A stretch of 64,000 bases of DNA from PMG-095 sp037200885 (GCA_037200885.1 JBBCIN010000001.1:3100001-3164000); one strand, 5' to 3'; positions 51,089 through 60,856 are shown, numbered from the stretch's first letter. Notes: generated by a model from the letters alone, not told the origin. Numbers and translations: made by a program.

Positions 51089-51436
51089 GTGGGTTCGGCG
51101 TCGTCCATATCGGCCATGGTCAGTGTGCGCCGGGTTTCGGCCCTGGGAATGCTCATCGCGTTCTCGAGCCTGCTCGGACTGTCGAGCTGTCTGTACGACT
51201 CGAGCGAGCGCTGCGACCCAGGGCAGGCCTACGACGCGAACGCGGGCTTGTGCGTGTGCACCGGCAATACCATCGCGGGCACGAAAGCAGACGGCACTCG
51301 AGGTTGTGTTGCTTGCGCGGAGCATGAGGTCGCAAGCAACGACGCGTGCGATTGCGAGGAGGGCTACCAAAGGCCGAGCCCCGGCGCGGCTTGTGAGATC
51401 TGCGTGGACCCCGCGACCTGCACAGGCGTCGATTGA
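51089..51436 (+). CDS. Small EGF-like Cys-rich lipoprotein
   Basis: 115 residues from GTG 51089, which has GGGAGAG upstream; an ATG at 51116 would give a shorter signal. The lipobox L-S-S-C gives Cys34 (from GTG). The mature part has about ten cysteines in a pattern like CDPGQAYDANAGLCVCTGN and ACDCEEGYQRPSPGAAC, close to EGF-like or Eb modules. The stop overlaps the start of the porin gene (TGATG), so the lipoprotein, porin and PstS-like protein form one unit. Confidence 0.75.
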   Translation: MGSASSISAMVSVRRVSALGMLIAFSSLLGLSSCLYDSSERCDPGQAYDANAGLCVCTGNTIAGTKADGTRGCVACAEHEVASNDACDCEEGYQRPSPGAACEICVDPATCTGVD

Positions 51437-52863
51437 TGCGCAGCTCGGGCGTTGCACTCAGCGCGTTGCTCTTGTCGCGTGCGGGCCTGGCGCTGGCGGC
51501 GGATCCGCTGCCGTCTCCGGTCGCGCCAGCACCGGCAGGCGAGCCTGCAGCAGTCGCTCCCGCGCCCGCCGTGCCCGTTGCCGCAGCGCCCGTCACCAGC
51601 CCCGGTCCCACCGCCAGCAACGCGGTCACGGAGGTTGAGGCGAAGGCAGCGGCAACGGCTCAAGCGGCCAATGACAGCTTCACCGGAGAGGAGGGCGGCG
51701 ACAGCGATACGCAGCGCAAGCTCGACTTGTATGGCTTCGCGGACTTCACCTATCAGCGGTTGTTGATCCCAGAGTCGAACCTGTGGAACCGCACCTACCC
51801 GAGCGTGAACTCATTCGCGGTCGGCAATTTCAATCTCTACTTGAGCAGCAACCTGGGTGACTCGTGGCGCGCGCTGGCCGAAGTGCGCTTCATGTTTCTG
51901 CCCAACGGCGCGACCAAAACCGACGACGCCGGCAACGTGATCCGCACCGACACCACCGTGAACGACTATGCGGGGTTCGAAGAGCCGATTCGCTGGGGAG
52001 GGATTCGAATCGAGCGAATCTATGTCGAGCACGAGTTCAACGGCTTGCTCAAGCTGCAGGTCGGCCAATTCCTGACGCCGTACGGCATTTGGAACGTGGA
52101 CCACGGCTCGCCCACGATCATCGGCATCAAGAAGCCGTTCGTGGTTTCGAACGAGCTCTTTCCCGAGCAGCAAACCGGGCTCCAGCTCTACGGCAGCTTC
52201 TTTTTGGATCCAGTGGAGATTGGCTACCATCTCACGCTGTCCAACGGGCGTGGCCCGGTCGAATATCAAGACTTCGACGACGACAAGGCATTCGGTGGTC
52301 GGCTGTACTTGAAGACCGACGCCGTGGGCTCACTCACCGTTGGCGGGTCGTTCTATCGCGGCGGTTACCTGGATCGCTCGGCGAAGTACGTGGTCAGTAG
52401 CGACGGCAGCGCCGTCGATCAAGCGTTCACGACGATCTCCAAGTATCAGGAGCTGTCACTCGGCGCGGATCTGAAGTGGGAATACAAATCGTGGCTGGTT
52501 CAGGGTGAGGCCATCATGAACGAGGCCAACTTCGACACCGGTGGTCGGCCGCGGTTACAAGTGTTCAAGCCTCCGCAAGGCTTCCTGGCTGACTATCGAC
52601 GCTGGGGTGCGTACGGGCTGGTGGGCTATCGCTTGCCATTCGCGCCGCTGATGCCGTACGTGATGCTGCAGCACGCCTTCTCGCCGGACTCGCCGAATAT
52701 CCCGCCGGCGACGGCTTATGAGGCGGGCGTGAACTACCGCCCGACGGCGGCCGTGGTGGTAAAGCTCGAGTACTCGGATTGGCATTTCAGCGCCCCGGGC
52801 GCCGCCGGCTTTGGCAATTACCCGCTCAGAATTTTGGCGACTCAAATCGCGTGGGCATTCTGA
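51436..52863 (+). CDS. Outer-membrane porin (OprO/OprP-like)
   Basis: 475 residues. Signal peptide (about 1-21, ending LALA-AD), a Pro/Ala-rich segment, then a beta-barrel of 16-strand type: LDLYGFADFTYQRLL, VGNFNLYLSSNLGDSWRALAEVRFMF, LKLQVGQFLTPYGIWNVDHGSP, and a C-terminal phenylalanine (IAWAF). The layout with GQFLxPYGIWN is seen in phosphate-selective-type porins and related proteins. With the PstS-like gene one base downstream, phosphate or another anion is a plausible substrate. It is coupled to the upstream lipoprotein. Confidence 0.78.
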   Translation: MRSSGVALSALLLSRAGLALAADPLPSPVAPAPAGEPAAVAPAPAVPVAAAPVTSPGPTASNAVTEVEAKAAATAQAANDSFTGEEGGDSDTQRKLDLYGFADFTYQRLLIPESNLWNRTYPSVNSFAVGNFNLYLSSNLGDSWRALAEVRFMFLPNGATKTDDAGNVIRTDTTVNDYAGFEEPIRWGGIRIERIYVEHEFNGLLKLQVGQFLTPYGIWNVDHGSPTIIGIKKPFVVSNELFPEQQTGLQLYGSFFLDPVEIGYHLTLSNGRGPVEYQDFDDDKAFGGRLYLKTDAVGSLTVGGSFYRGGYLDRSAKYVVSSDGSAVDQAFTTISKYQELSLGADLKWEYKSWLVQGEAIMNEANFDTGGRPRLQVFKPPQGFLADYRRWGAYGLVGYRLPFAPLMPYVMLQHAFSPDSPNIPPATAYEAGVNYRPTAAVVVKLEYSDWHFSAPGAAGFGNYPLRILATQIAWAF

Positions 52864-52864
52864 G

Positions 52865-53389
52865 ATGCGACGCATCACGAAGCTCGGCGCTAGTCGTCGT
52901 CGCGTACTTCTCTCGCTCGGAGTCGTGCTCCCCTGGTTGTGTACGCTGCGCACCGCGGCGCGCACCGCGCACGCCGCGGAGCGGATCACGCTGGCCGTGT
53001 TCGTGGCCAAAGATTCGGGCCTGCAAAACCTGAAAATGACCGAATTGCGCCGCATTTTCACGAGCGCCGACGATAGCGGATTCTCCGGGCAACGCAGCGT
53101 TCCGTTCAACCATACCGCGCGTTCGAGCGATCGCGTCGGCTTCGATCAGACCGTATTGCATATGAACCCGGAAGAGGTCAGCCGCTTCTGGATCGACCGC
53201 AAGATCCGTGGTCTGCCGGGGCCCCCGCGAGCCGTGGATTCGCTGTCGCAACTACTGCGCTTGGTTTCGCGTACGAGCGCCGGCATCGGCTACGCACGCC
53301 CCAGCCAGGTCACGAGCGAGGTGCGTGTGATTCGCATCGACGGCAAGCTACCTGTCGAAGCCGGCTACCCGTTGCAATTCGACGAATGA
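52865..53389 (+). CDS. PstS-like periplasmic binding protein (short)
   Basis: 174 residues, ATG one base after the porin stop. The N-terminus has ASRRRVLLSL, a Tat-like signal, ending near AHAAE. The mature protein (ITLAVFVAKDSGLQNLKMTELRRIFTSADDSGFSGQRSVPFNH, FWIDRKIRGLPGPPRAVDS, ITPVEAGYP-like end) resembles the first domain of phosphate-binding proteins, including a DELRRIF-like motif. At half the usual length it may be a sensor or chaperone for the porin rather than an ABC transporter receptor; no Pst permease is nearby. Confidence 0.75.
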   Translation: MRRITKLGASRRRVLLSLGVVLPWLCTLRTAARTAHAAERITLAVFVAKDSGLQNLKMTELRRIFTSADDSGFSGQRSVPFNHTARSSDRVGFDQTVLHMNPEEVSRFWIDRKIRGLPGPPRAVDSLSQLLRLVSRTSAGIGYARPSQVTSEVRVIRIDGKLPVEAGYPLQFDE

Positions 53390-53406
53390 CTTGCCAAAGC
53401 CTCGCG

Positions 53407-56400
53407 TCACGCCGGCTGACTGAGCGATTCGGTCAAAAGCTCGATCAGCTCATCAGAACTGATGCTGGCGATTGCATCGCCGTCGTCGAGCAGCGCGCCC
53501 GCGAGCTCACGCTTCGAAGCGTGCATCTTGACGATGCTGTCTTCGATGCTGTCACGGGTGATCAGCCGGTACACCGTGACTGGTCGCTCCTGACCAATGC
53601 GATGCGCGCGATCGCTGGCTTGAGCTTGCACCGCAGGGTTCCACCACGGGTCGAGGTGAATGACGTAGTCTGCGGCGGTTAGATTGAGGCCGAATCCGCC
53701 GGCTTTGAGGCTGATCAGGAACAGCGGCGCGTCGCCTTCCTGAAAGGCAGCCACGCGCGCCTGGCGCTGCGCTTGCGGCGTGCTGCCGTCCAGGTATTCG
53801 TAACGGATCTGGCGTTCGTCCAGGTGTTCGCGCACCAACGCCAGAAAATCCACGAACTGGCTGAACACGAGCGCGCGGTGCTGATTTTCTCGCAGCTCTT
53901 CGACCAGATCCAAAAAGGCGTCGATCTTGGAACATTGCCGCGGCGCGTCCGGGAAGACCAACACCGGGTGGCAACAGAAACGCCGGAGCCGCATGATCTC
54001 GGCCAGCACTTCGAGCTTGTTATTGCGCTTGCCGTGTACGGTGTAAAGCTTTTGGTGGATCTGTTTGCGGAGCAGCGCGTAGCGCAGACTTTCGTCTTCC
54101 GACCAGTGCACGTCGTGTTGCACCTCCGTGAGCGGAGGCAGATCGGACAGGACGTCCCGCTTCAAGCGCCTGAGCAAGAACGGTCGCAACAACTTCTGCA
54201 AAAGCTCGGTCGACTCGCGTCCCGCGTCGCGTTCGACCGGCATCAAGAAGGTATGTTTGAAGTGCTGCCAATCACCCAAGAGACCCGGGTTCAGGAAGCG
54301 AAAGATGCCCCAAACGTCCCCGAGGTGGTTTTCGACGGGCGTGCCGGTCGCCGCGATGCGCTGTTTGGCGGACAATGAATAGGCGGCTTTTGCCCGTAAA
54401 GACAGGGGATTTTTGATGAACTGCGCCTCATCCAACACGACCGTGCCCCAGCTCAGAGCCGACAACTCGGCTTGGTCCTGCTGCAACAGAGTATAGCTGC
54501 AAACGACCACGCTCGCGGAGCTGGCCTCATCCGACATGGACGTGAGCTGCTTGGCGCGCTCCTTGCCAACGTACTCGATTGCTTTGAGCGTGGGCGCAAA
54601 GCGCGTGATCTCGGCGACCCAATTGCCGCACACCGAGGTCGGCGCGACGACCAATGTCGGGCCATGCGCTTCAGCGACGCGTGACAGGAGCAGCGTCAGG
54701 ATCTGAATCGTCTTGCCGAGACCCATGTCGTCGGCCAAGCACGCGCCCAAGCCGAGCTCGCTCAGGGACGACAGCCAGCGATAGCCTTCGACTTGGTACG
54801 GACGCAGCGTGGCGCGTAAGCTGCTCGGCAACGCGAACTCCTTGCGTGAGAGGCGCGCGACGCGCTCGAGCCAGCTCTGACTCTCGACGTCCAGCTCGAA
54901 GCCGCTGTGTGGACCGTTCAATTCGCCGAGCGCAAACAGCGCGCTCTTCGGTAAGCGCAGCTCGGCGCCTGGGCGTGGCGCGGAATTGACCGCGCGGAGG
55001 GCTGCGATCACCCGCCGAATCCGCGCTTCTATCTCGACGTAGGCCCCGTTTTCGAGGCGTACGAAACGACCTTGGCCGAGCGACGGAGCGCGCACCAATT
55101 CATTGAGCGTCACCTCCGTCACCGAGTCCAAGCGCATCCCGCCGGTCACCAGGTACCAGCCCTTGTCGCTGCGCAAACGTCCGTGCAGCGTCGTGGAACT
55201 CGCGTGAGCGCTCAGCTTCATGCCGCCAGACTCCGGCCATTCCAGCGCGCAGGGCAGGGCCGCATCGCGCAGCTCGCTGAGCAGTTGCAACACGCCCTCT
55301 TCACCCAAGGTCCAGCTGTCCGGCGTGTCGAAGGCAGACTGCTCGTCCGGGTCGGGGGGGCTCGCGAGCGTGGGGCACGCTTGCCGCAGAGCCAGGTTCT
55401 TGTCGCGCTCGAGCTCGAGGTCTCGCTCGCAGCGTAAGCGTTGCCCAGCGGAGTAGGCGCTGAGGCTGGTGCGTCCCACGCCGGCCAAAAAGAAGCGCCC
55501 CTGCTCCGAAAAAGGCCGCACACCGAGCTGAACCAGCCACGCCCCTGCGTGCACGGCGAAGCGCACGCAGGGCGTCGCATCGGCGACGATCGTGCGTTCG
55601 CTGCCGAGCTCGGGACTGCGCACCTCCACGCTTTCAGCCAGCTTACCGAGCACCGAGAGCAGCTCGCGCTCGTGGCTCTTGGGAATGCGTGTGCCGCCGC
55701 GCAGGGCCTCACTGGCGCGGAAAATGCCTTCGGGAACGCGATACACGAGCAGGCGGGTCTCGCTTTCCGCAACCACGTTGATGCCCAGCGCGGCTCCCGC
55801 GGGTTCGACGAAGACTTGCACGTAGCCGCGTTCCTCGCGGGTCTCGATACGCGGCGTACCGCGCAATACTTCGATCGGAGCCCGCGCCCGCAGGCCGTTC
55901 ACGACGCGCGGATGTCCGATCAGCGCTTCGGGCGCTTCGGGCGTAAAATCCCGCTGTCCCTTGTGCTGTTCGCGCGTGCAATCTAAAACGCGCTGATCTT
56001 CGCTCGGGAGCTCTGCGTACAGAGCGTGAAGCTCGGCAAGTGTCGCGCGGCGTCCTTCGCTCCAACCCTCCGCGGGGCGACACTCTTGCAGCGCCGGACG
56101 ACTGAGCTCGCCGCGCACCATGTCGACGTACCAGGCAACACGGTAACCGTGCGCTCGATCGAGCGGTTTCGACTCGGAGATCTGCGCCAGGGCATCGAGA
56201 GCCTTCTGCCATTCGGGTTTGGTCGAAATCAGATCCCAAAGAACGAGTTCGCGCGGCAAGCGCTGGAGCTCGAGCACGAGCTCGAGCCGGCGTAGCTCTT
56301 GGCTGAAGTGCTCTTCGTTCAACATTTGCGCCAGAAAGAAGGCTTGCCGCGCGAGGAAGCCGTAACCTGCGCGCTGCCAGTCGCGCGCTCGGCGGAGCAC

Positions 56401-57624
56401 GTCTTGGCACCAATTGGCGCGCGCCCATTTGTCCGCTGAATGCAGATTTACGGTCAACGCCAGGATCAAAAGCTCCCAGGCACCGATGTCGGGCGAGAGC
56501 TGATGTACATCGAGGCGGCGCTGCTCCTCTGGGGCTTCGGATAGATGTCGGAGCAAAATGCGTAGCGCGCGCTGCGCGCCGCGGGCAGGCTCGGCATCGC
56601 TGGCGTTCAAGATGCGCTTGGCCGCCGCGCGTCCCGCGTCCGTACCGCGTGAGCACGCGAGCAGCGCGAGCAACGGGGCCAGGCTGCCGCAGTCGGGAAT
56701 CGCCTCCCGTTTGGTAGAGCCAGAGAACAGCTGGTCGAGTCTTCGTTGGGCGTCGGCCAGATCGCCCTCGGCGAAGCGAGTGGCCACCGCGAGCGCCCCT
56801 CGAATTGCGCTGGAAACGCGCGGTACCAAGCGCGGCACGCGCGCAAGCTGTCCGCGCAGGACGGCGTGCTGATAGAGCACGGCGCACAGTTCCGGATCGG
56901 CCTCGGCACCTTCAGCGTCACTCTGTTGCTCGAGCCAGGCGTACAGCTCGTCACATGCCGTCGGACCGATCAAGCACTCTGCCAGCACCAAACTGCCGAC
57001 TCGCTGCGCGTCTGTGCGCCAGACTCGCGCGAGCCAGACAGGATCGAAGGGCTCACACAGCGAGCGCCGCAGCCACTCGGCGCGCGTGCTGGGACCCGAC
57101 TCTGGCGCGCGTTTGCGCGCCGCGTAACGACGTTGAAAGTCGCCAAGTTTGCCCGCCTGCAAGGCCAAGGTCAGATCGCTCACCGAGCGCACCGTCAGCA
57201 GCGTGCGCATCGCGGCTGCGATCTGGTCGAGTTCGCCCGTTTGCGCCAGGCGACGCAGCACGAGTTGCTCGTAGTCCGGGTGCACCGAAAAGTGCGGTTT
57301 GAGCGAACCCTGGCGTTGCAGGCGCGTCGAGACCACCCAACCAGCGGTCTGCGCTCGCTTCAGCCAAGCCGCAGCTGGCATGGCGGGCGCGGGGCTGAGC
57401 TGCTCGATCACGCTTTGAGGCAACGCTTGCTCGGTCGCAAGCGCGCCGAGCAGCGTCCAATCCTGGGCGCTGAGCTCCGCGCCAAGGGCAAGGAAGCGTT
57501 CAGGCAGCGCGGCCGGCGTCAGTGTCACGGCCGTCGGGGCTAGCAGGGAAAAGCGCGGCGTGCCATCGTAAGCCACATGCCGACCCTGCATCGCGGCGAG
57601 ACCACGATCGAATACGAGGTGCAT
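53407..57624 (-). CDS. SNF2-family DNA-dependent ATPase/helicase
   Basis: 1405 residues from ATG 57624, where the N-terminus MHLVFDRGLAAMQG fits the family; a GTG at 57636 is the alternative. Residues 1-930 form a large region of uncertain fold with helical repeats. The ATPase core follows: LRPYQVEGYRWLSSL, DDMGLGKT (Walker A, about 960), VVAPTSVCGNW, VLDEAQ, ATGTPVENHLGD, then the C-terminal helicase domain ALVFSQFVDFLALV, YLDGSTPQAQRQ, SLKAGGFGLNLTAADYVIHLDPWWNP and DRAHRIGQ. Bacterial SNF2 proteins act on DNA or nucleoprotein complexes. The 5' end overlaps the divergent hydrolase gene. Confidence 0.9.
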   Translation of the reverse strand: MHLVFDRGLAAMQGRHVAYDGTPRFSLLAPTAVTLTPAALPERFLALGAELSAQDWTLLGALATEQALPQSVIEQLSPAPAMPAAAWLKRAQTAGWVVSTRLQRQGSLKPHFSVHPDYEQLVLRRLAQTGELDQIAAAMRTLLTVRSVSDLTLALQAGKLGDFQRRYAARKRAPESGPSTRAEWLRRSLCEPFDPVWLARVWRTDAQRVGSLVLAECLIGPTACDELYAWLEQQSDAEGAEADPELCAVLYQHAVLRGQLARVPRLVPRVSSAIRGALAVATRFAEGDLADAQRRLDQLFSGSTKREAIPDCGSLAPLLALLACSRGTDAGRAAAKRILNASDAEPARGAQRALRILLRHLSEAPEEQRRLDVHQLSPDIGAWELLILALTVNLHSADKWARANWCQDVLRRARDWQRAGYGFLARQAFFLAQMLNEEHFSQELRRLELVLELQRLPRELVLWDLISTKPEWQKALDALAQISESKPLDRAHGYRVAWYVDMVRGELSRPALQECRPAEGWSEGRRATLAELHALYAELPSEDQRVLDCTREQHKGQRDFTPEAPEALIGHPRVVNGLRARAPIEVLRGTPRIETREERGYVQVFVEPAGAALGINVVAESETRLLVYRVPEGIFRASEALRGGTRIPKSHERELLSVLGKLAESVEVRSPELGSERTIVADATPCVRFAVHAGAWLVQLGVRPFSEQGRFFLAGVGRTSLSAYSAGQRLRCERDLELERDKNLALRQACPTLASPPDPDEQSAFDTPDSWTLGEEGVLQLLSELRDAALPCALEWPESGGMKLSAHASSTTLHGRLRSDKGWYLVTGGMRLDSVTEVTLNELVRAPSLGQGRFVRLENGAYVEIEARIRRVIAALRAVNSAPRPGAELRLPKSALFALGELNGPHSGFELDVESQSWLERVARLSRKEFALPSSLRATLRPYQVEGYRWLSSLSELGLGACLADDMGLGKTIQILTLLLSRVAEAHGPTLVVAPTSVCGNWVAEITRFAPTLKAIEYVGKERAKQLTSMSDEASSASVVVCSYTLLQQDQAELSALSWGTVVLDEAQFIKNPLSLRAKAAYSLSAKQRIAATGTPVENHLGDVWGIFRFLNPGLLGDWQHFKHTFLMPVERDAGRESTELLQKLLRPFLLRRLKRDVLSDLPPLTEVQHDVHWSEDESLRYALLRKQIHQKLYTVHGKRNNKLEVLAEIMRLRRFCCHPVLVFPDAPRQCSKIDAFLDLVEELRENQHRALVFSQFVDFLALVREHLDERQIRYEYLDGSTPQAQRQARVAAFQEGDAPLFLISLKAGGFGLNLTAADYVIHLDPWWNPAVQAQASDRAHRIGQERPVTVYRLITRDSIEDSIVKMHASKRELAGALLDDGDAIASISSDELIELLTESLSQPA

Positions 57625-58314
57625 GGCAGCGGTCACCCGCTCCTATTGCTCGCGCCCGGCGGAATGCGCTCGGCAACGTCCATCTGGGGCCGTGCGCCAT
57701 TCAACCCGATCAGCGAGTTTGTCGGGCAATATCGCGTAATCGCGATGGACCAACGGAACGCAGGCGCATCACGCGCGCCGATCACGGCGGCTGACGGTTG
57801 GCACTCGTACGCGGACGACCAACTCGCACTGCTCGACGAATTGAAGGTCGAGCGCTGTCACCTGCTGGGCGGTTGCATCGGCGGGGCGTTCGCGTTGTCG
57901 TTGATCGCGCGCGCGCCCGCGCGAGTCAGCGCGGCGGTGCTGCAACAGCCCATCGGCTACAGCGGCACGAACCGAGAAGTGTTCTACGAGCTCTTCGACG
58001 GCTGGGCAGCCGAACTGAAGCAGACCCGCACGGACATCGCGGACGATGCCTTGCCTCCGTTCCGTTCTCGCTTGTACGACGGAGACTTCGTGTTCAGCGT
58101 CAGCCGCGAATCCGTCGCCGAGTGCCCCGTGCCGTTGCTCGTCCTGCGCGGCAACGACGTGTATCACCCGGGCCCAATTTCGGAGGAAATCGTGCGCTTG
58201 GCGCCGCGTGCCGAACTGGTTCACGACTGGAAAACGGGCGACCACTTGCCACTCGCGCTGGCCCGCGTGCGTCAGTTCCTGGGCGACCACTCGTCGGGCG
58301 ACCACTCGCCATGA
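57577..58314 (+). CDS. Alpha/beta hydrolase with a cysteine at the nucleophile position
   Basis: 245 residues. The oxyanion region is LLLAPGGMRS; the nucleophile elbow is LLGGCIGG, with Cys100 where most hydrolases have Ser. The remaining triad is likely Asp in RGNDVYHPG and His in TGDHLPLA. Cys nucleophiles occur in dienelactone hydrolases and a few relatives, so the reaction may differ from a standard esterase. The ATG at 57577 overlaps the 5' end of the divergent SNF2 gene by 48 bases, and the stop overlaps the AIG2-like gene (ATGA). Confidence 0.82.
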   Translation: MPTLHRGETTIEYEVHGSGHPLLLLAPGGMRSATSIWGRAPFNPISEFVGQYRVIAMDQRNAGASRAPITAADGWHSYADDQLALLDELKVERCHLLGGCIGGAFALSLIARAPARVSAAVLQQPIGYSGTNREVFYELFDGWAAELKQTRTDIADDALPPFRSRLYDGDFVFSVSRESVAECPVPLLVLRGNDVYHPGPISEEIVRLAPRAELVHDWKTGDHLPLALARVRQFLGDHSSGDHSP

Positions 58315-58748
58315 CCACCGCCGTGAGGCCTTGCCGGATGTTCTTCTACGGCACGCTATTGCCCGGTGAGCGCGACCACGCGCTCCTGGCCAACTCGGAG
58401 TTGCTCGGCCCCGCGCTGACCGAACCGCTCTATCAATTGGTCGAGCTCAACGTATACGCCGCCCTGATCCCTGATGGAAAAGTTGCGGTACACGGCGAGC
58501 TCTACGCCCTCGACCTCGAGACTCGCCGCCAAATCGACGTCCAACGCCAAGTCCCGATTCTATTTCAACGCGCAACGATCCGCCTCGCCGACGGTAGCGA
58601 CGCCGAAACGTATCTGATGAACCCCGATCAAGTGCGCGGCAAACGCCGACTCGCCCACGGTGATTGGCGCAAGCGCTTCGCTCCGACCCTCGAACGCCAA
58701 ACACCCGGAAAGCTCGTCAGCTGGACGCGCACGCGCTTCGACAAATAG
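58311..58748 (+). CDS. AIG2/gamma-glutamylcyclotransferase-like protein
   Basis: 145 residues, ATG in an ATGA overlap with the hydrolase. FFYGTLLPGERDH (YGTL at 13-16), VHGELYALDLE and a basic C-terminus fit the AIG2-like GGCT fold. These small proteins cleave gamma-glutamyl bonds or release 5-oxoproline, but many remain uncharacterised. Coupling with the hydrolase suggests a common small-molecule substrate. Confidence 0.78.
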   Translation: MTTAVRPCRMFFYGTLLPGERDHALLANSELLGPALTEPLYQLVELNVYAALIPDGKVAVHGELYALDLETRRQIDVQRQVPILFQRATIRLADGSDAETYLMNPDQVRGKRRLAHGDWRKRFAPTLERQTPGKLVSWTRTRFDK

Positions 58749-59023
58749 TAAATCCTTTGCGCGCGCGAGCACCCGCCGCCGGATCGCTTTCACGCGGCTT
58801 TTCTTGTCGCGCGGGGACGACCTTGCTGGCTACCAACCGGGGGGGTGAGTTCCAACTCTATTTTCTCGTCGGGAGGGGCGTGCCTTGTAGCCTGCCTGAC
58901 CAAGCGCGTTCTATGGCGTGTGACGACTGTGCGAGTGGCATCTCCCCCTTTTGCGTGAACCAGATGCGATATGAAGTGCCGTCGAACTCGGGACCGCGGT
59001 CGACCAAGTTGGCCACGGTCGGT

Positions 59024-60856
59024 CTACTGATAGCCTTGAGCTTGTAGCTTGAACATGCGCGCGTATTTTCCGTCTTTTTCCAGGAGTTGCTCGTGTGAAC
59101 CGCGTTCGACGATTTGGCCGTGCTCGAGCACGATGATGCTCTTGGCCATGCGCACGGTAGGAAAGCGGTGCGAGATCACGATCGTGGTGCGGCCCTTGGC
59201 GAGCTCGCGAAAGCGTTCGAAGACCGCGTGTTCGGACTCAGCGTCCAGTGCGGCGGTGGGTTCATCGAGCACCAGGATGTCGGCTTCTTCGCGCATGAAG
59301 GCGCGCGCCAGCGCGACCTTCTGCCATTGGCCGCCCGACAGTTCGCTGCCCTTTTCGAACCAATGTCCGAGCGCCGCGTCCAGGCCGCCGGGCAGCGTCT
59401 TCAATAGTTCGCTCGCTCCGCCGCGTTCCGCTGCACGTTCGAGGCGCGCTTCGTCGGTCAGGTGATCCACGCTGCCGAGGCCGATGTTCTCGCGCAGCTT
59501 GAGTTGGTACTTGTTGAAGTCCTGGAACAACACGCCGAAGCGCCGGCGCAGCTGCTCCGGGTCCCAAGTCGATAGGTCGCGTCCGTCGAGCACGATGCGC
59601 CCTTCACTCGGCTCGTACAGACCGGCCAATAGCTTGACGAAAGTGGTCTTTCCCGCGCCATTTTCCCCGACCAAGGCGATGCTGTCGCCGGGCGCGATCA
59701 CGAGATCGACGTGGCGGAGGGCCCAGTTGTCTTTGCCGGGATAGTGAAAACCCACGTCTTCGAAGCGGATCCCCGCTTCCCCGCTCGGGCCGACGCCGAG
59801 CCGACGCGCGGCCCGTTCGCTCTGGGTCCGCTCACTGGCCTGTGCGAGCTCGATGTAGCTGAACAGATTCGACATGTACAAATTGTGCTCGTACAAATTG
59901 CCGATACCACTCAGCACCGACTGAAAGGCTTGCTGACCTTGGCGCAGGGAGACCACGTACAAGGTGAGGTTGCCGAGCGTGATACGCGCCAGTGCGGCTG
60001 CCACGGCCATCACCGCGTAGGTCGCGTAGAAGGCAAGGGTGCCGATCAAGCTGAACGCGTGAGTGAGCAAGGCGCGCCGAATCGCGAGCTTTTTGTCTTC
60101 CTCGAAGAACGATTCAGCCAGCATACGATAACGGTCCAAAAGGTGTGGACCGATCCCGAACAGCTTGACCTCCTTCACGTGCTCGTCGTTGGCCAGCACG
60201 TACTCCAGGTACAAAAGCTTCCGTGACTCCGGCGAGCGCCAATTCCTGATCCGAAACGCGATCTTGGAGTAACGCATTTCCGATAGTGTTGCCGGCAGTG
60301 TCGCGAGCAAGAGCCCGAGCACGATCCAGGCGCTGAAATTCGCCAGCATCACGCCGTAGCCGAGCAGCGTGAACACGTTTTGAACCAGGGAAAAGCTCTC
60401 GCTGAGCAAGGCCACGGGCCTGGACGAAGCTTCGCGCCGCGCGCGCGTCAACTTGTCGTAAAACTCCGCATCCTCGAAGAACGACAGATCCAGGCGCAGC
60501 GCTTTGTCCAGAATCTGGACGTTCACGTCGGTCCCCAGCCGCGCGCCCAAGAGCGATCGCACGAGCCCTTGCCCACGCTGCGTCGCGGCGGACAGCGCGA
60601 CGAACAGGAGCTCGAGGGCGACCCAGTGCAAGGTGAGCGGCCGGCTATGTTGCACTACTGCATCGATGATACGCTTGCCGGCGTACGCTACCGAAAGAGG
60701 CAACACCGCTCCCGCTACGCCCAGCCCCGACATATAGACCAACAGCGATGGCGATGAGGCCCAAACCAAATGCAGCGTCCGCCGGGTATGGCCGAACAGC
60801 TCCTTGGTTGCGAGTAGCCCGGGCTTGGCGGGTGAGAGTGGAGCTGAGACCTGCAA
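59024..60856 (-). CDS. ABC exporter, membrane and ATPase domains fused
   Basis: 610 residues. A six-span membrane domain (about residues 30-320) is followed by a nucleotide-binding domain: GENGAGKT (397-404), Q-loop FGVLFQDFNKYQ, signature ELSGGQWQK, Walker B ADILVLDEPTAALD and H-loop VISHR. This half-transporter layout works as a homodimer or with a partner, exporting lipids, peptides or toxins. The substrate cannot be assigned and no partner half-transporter is adjacent. The Q-loop Asn-Lys instead of more hydrophobic residues resembles some peptide-family exporters. Confidence 0.88.
   Translation of the reverse strand: MQVSAPLSPAKPGLLATKELFGHTRRTLHLVWASSPSLLVYMSGLGVAGAVLPLSVAYAGKRIIDAVVQHSRPLTLHWVALELLFVALSAATQRGQGLVRSLLGARLGTDVNVQILDKALRLDLSFFEDAEFYDKLTRARREASSRPVALLSESFSLVQNVFTLLGYGVMLANFSAWIVLGLLLATLPATLSEMRYSKIAFRIRNWRSPESRKLLYLEYVLANDEHVKEVKLFGIGPHLLDRYRMLAESFFEEDKKLAIRRALLTHAFSLIGTLAFYATYAVMAVAAALARITLGNLTLYVVSLRQGQQAFQSVLSGIGNLYEHNLYMSNLFSYIELAQASERTQSERAARRLGVGPSGEAGIRFEDVGFHYPGKDNWALRHVDLVIAPGDSIALVGENGAGKTTFVKLLAGLYEPSEGRIVLDGRDLSTWDPEQLRRRFGVLFQDFNKYQLKLRENIGLGSVDHLTDEARLERAAERGGASELLKTLPGGLDAALGHWFEKGSELSGGQWQKVALARAFMREEADILVLDEPTAALDAESEHAVFERFRELAKGRTTIVISHRFPTVRMAKSIIVLEHGQIVERGSHEQLLEKDGKYARMFKLQAQGYQ

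Noticed and set aside
58840..58890. Third copy of the 29-mer repeat
   Set aside because: Only a loose match to AACTCT and TTTTCT words; similarity is too low to separate from chance.
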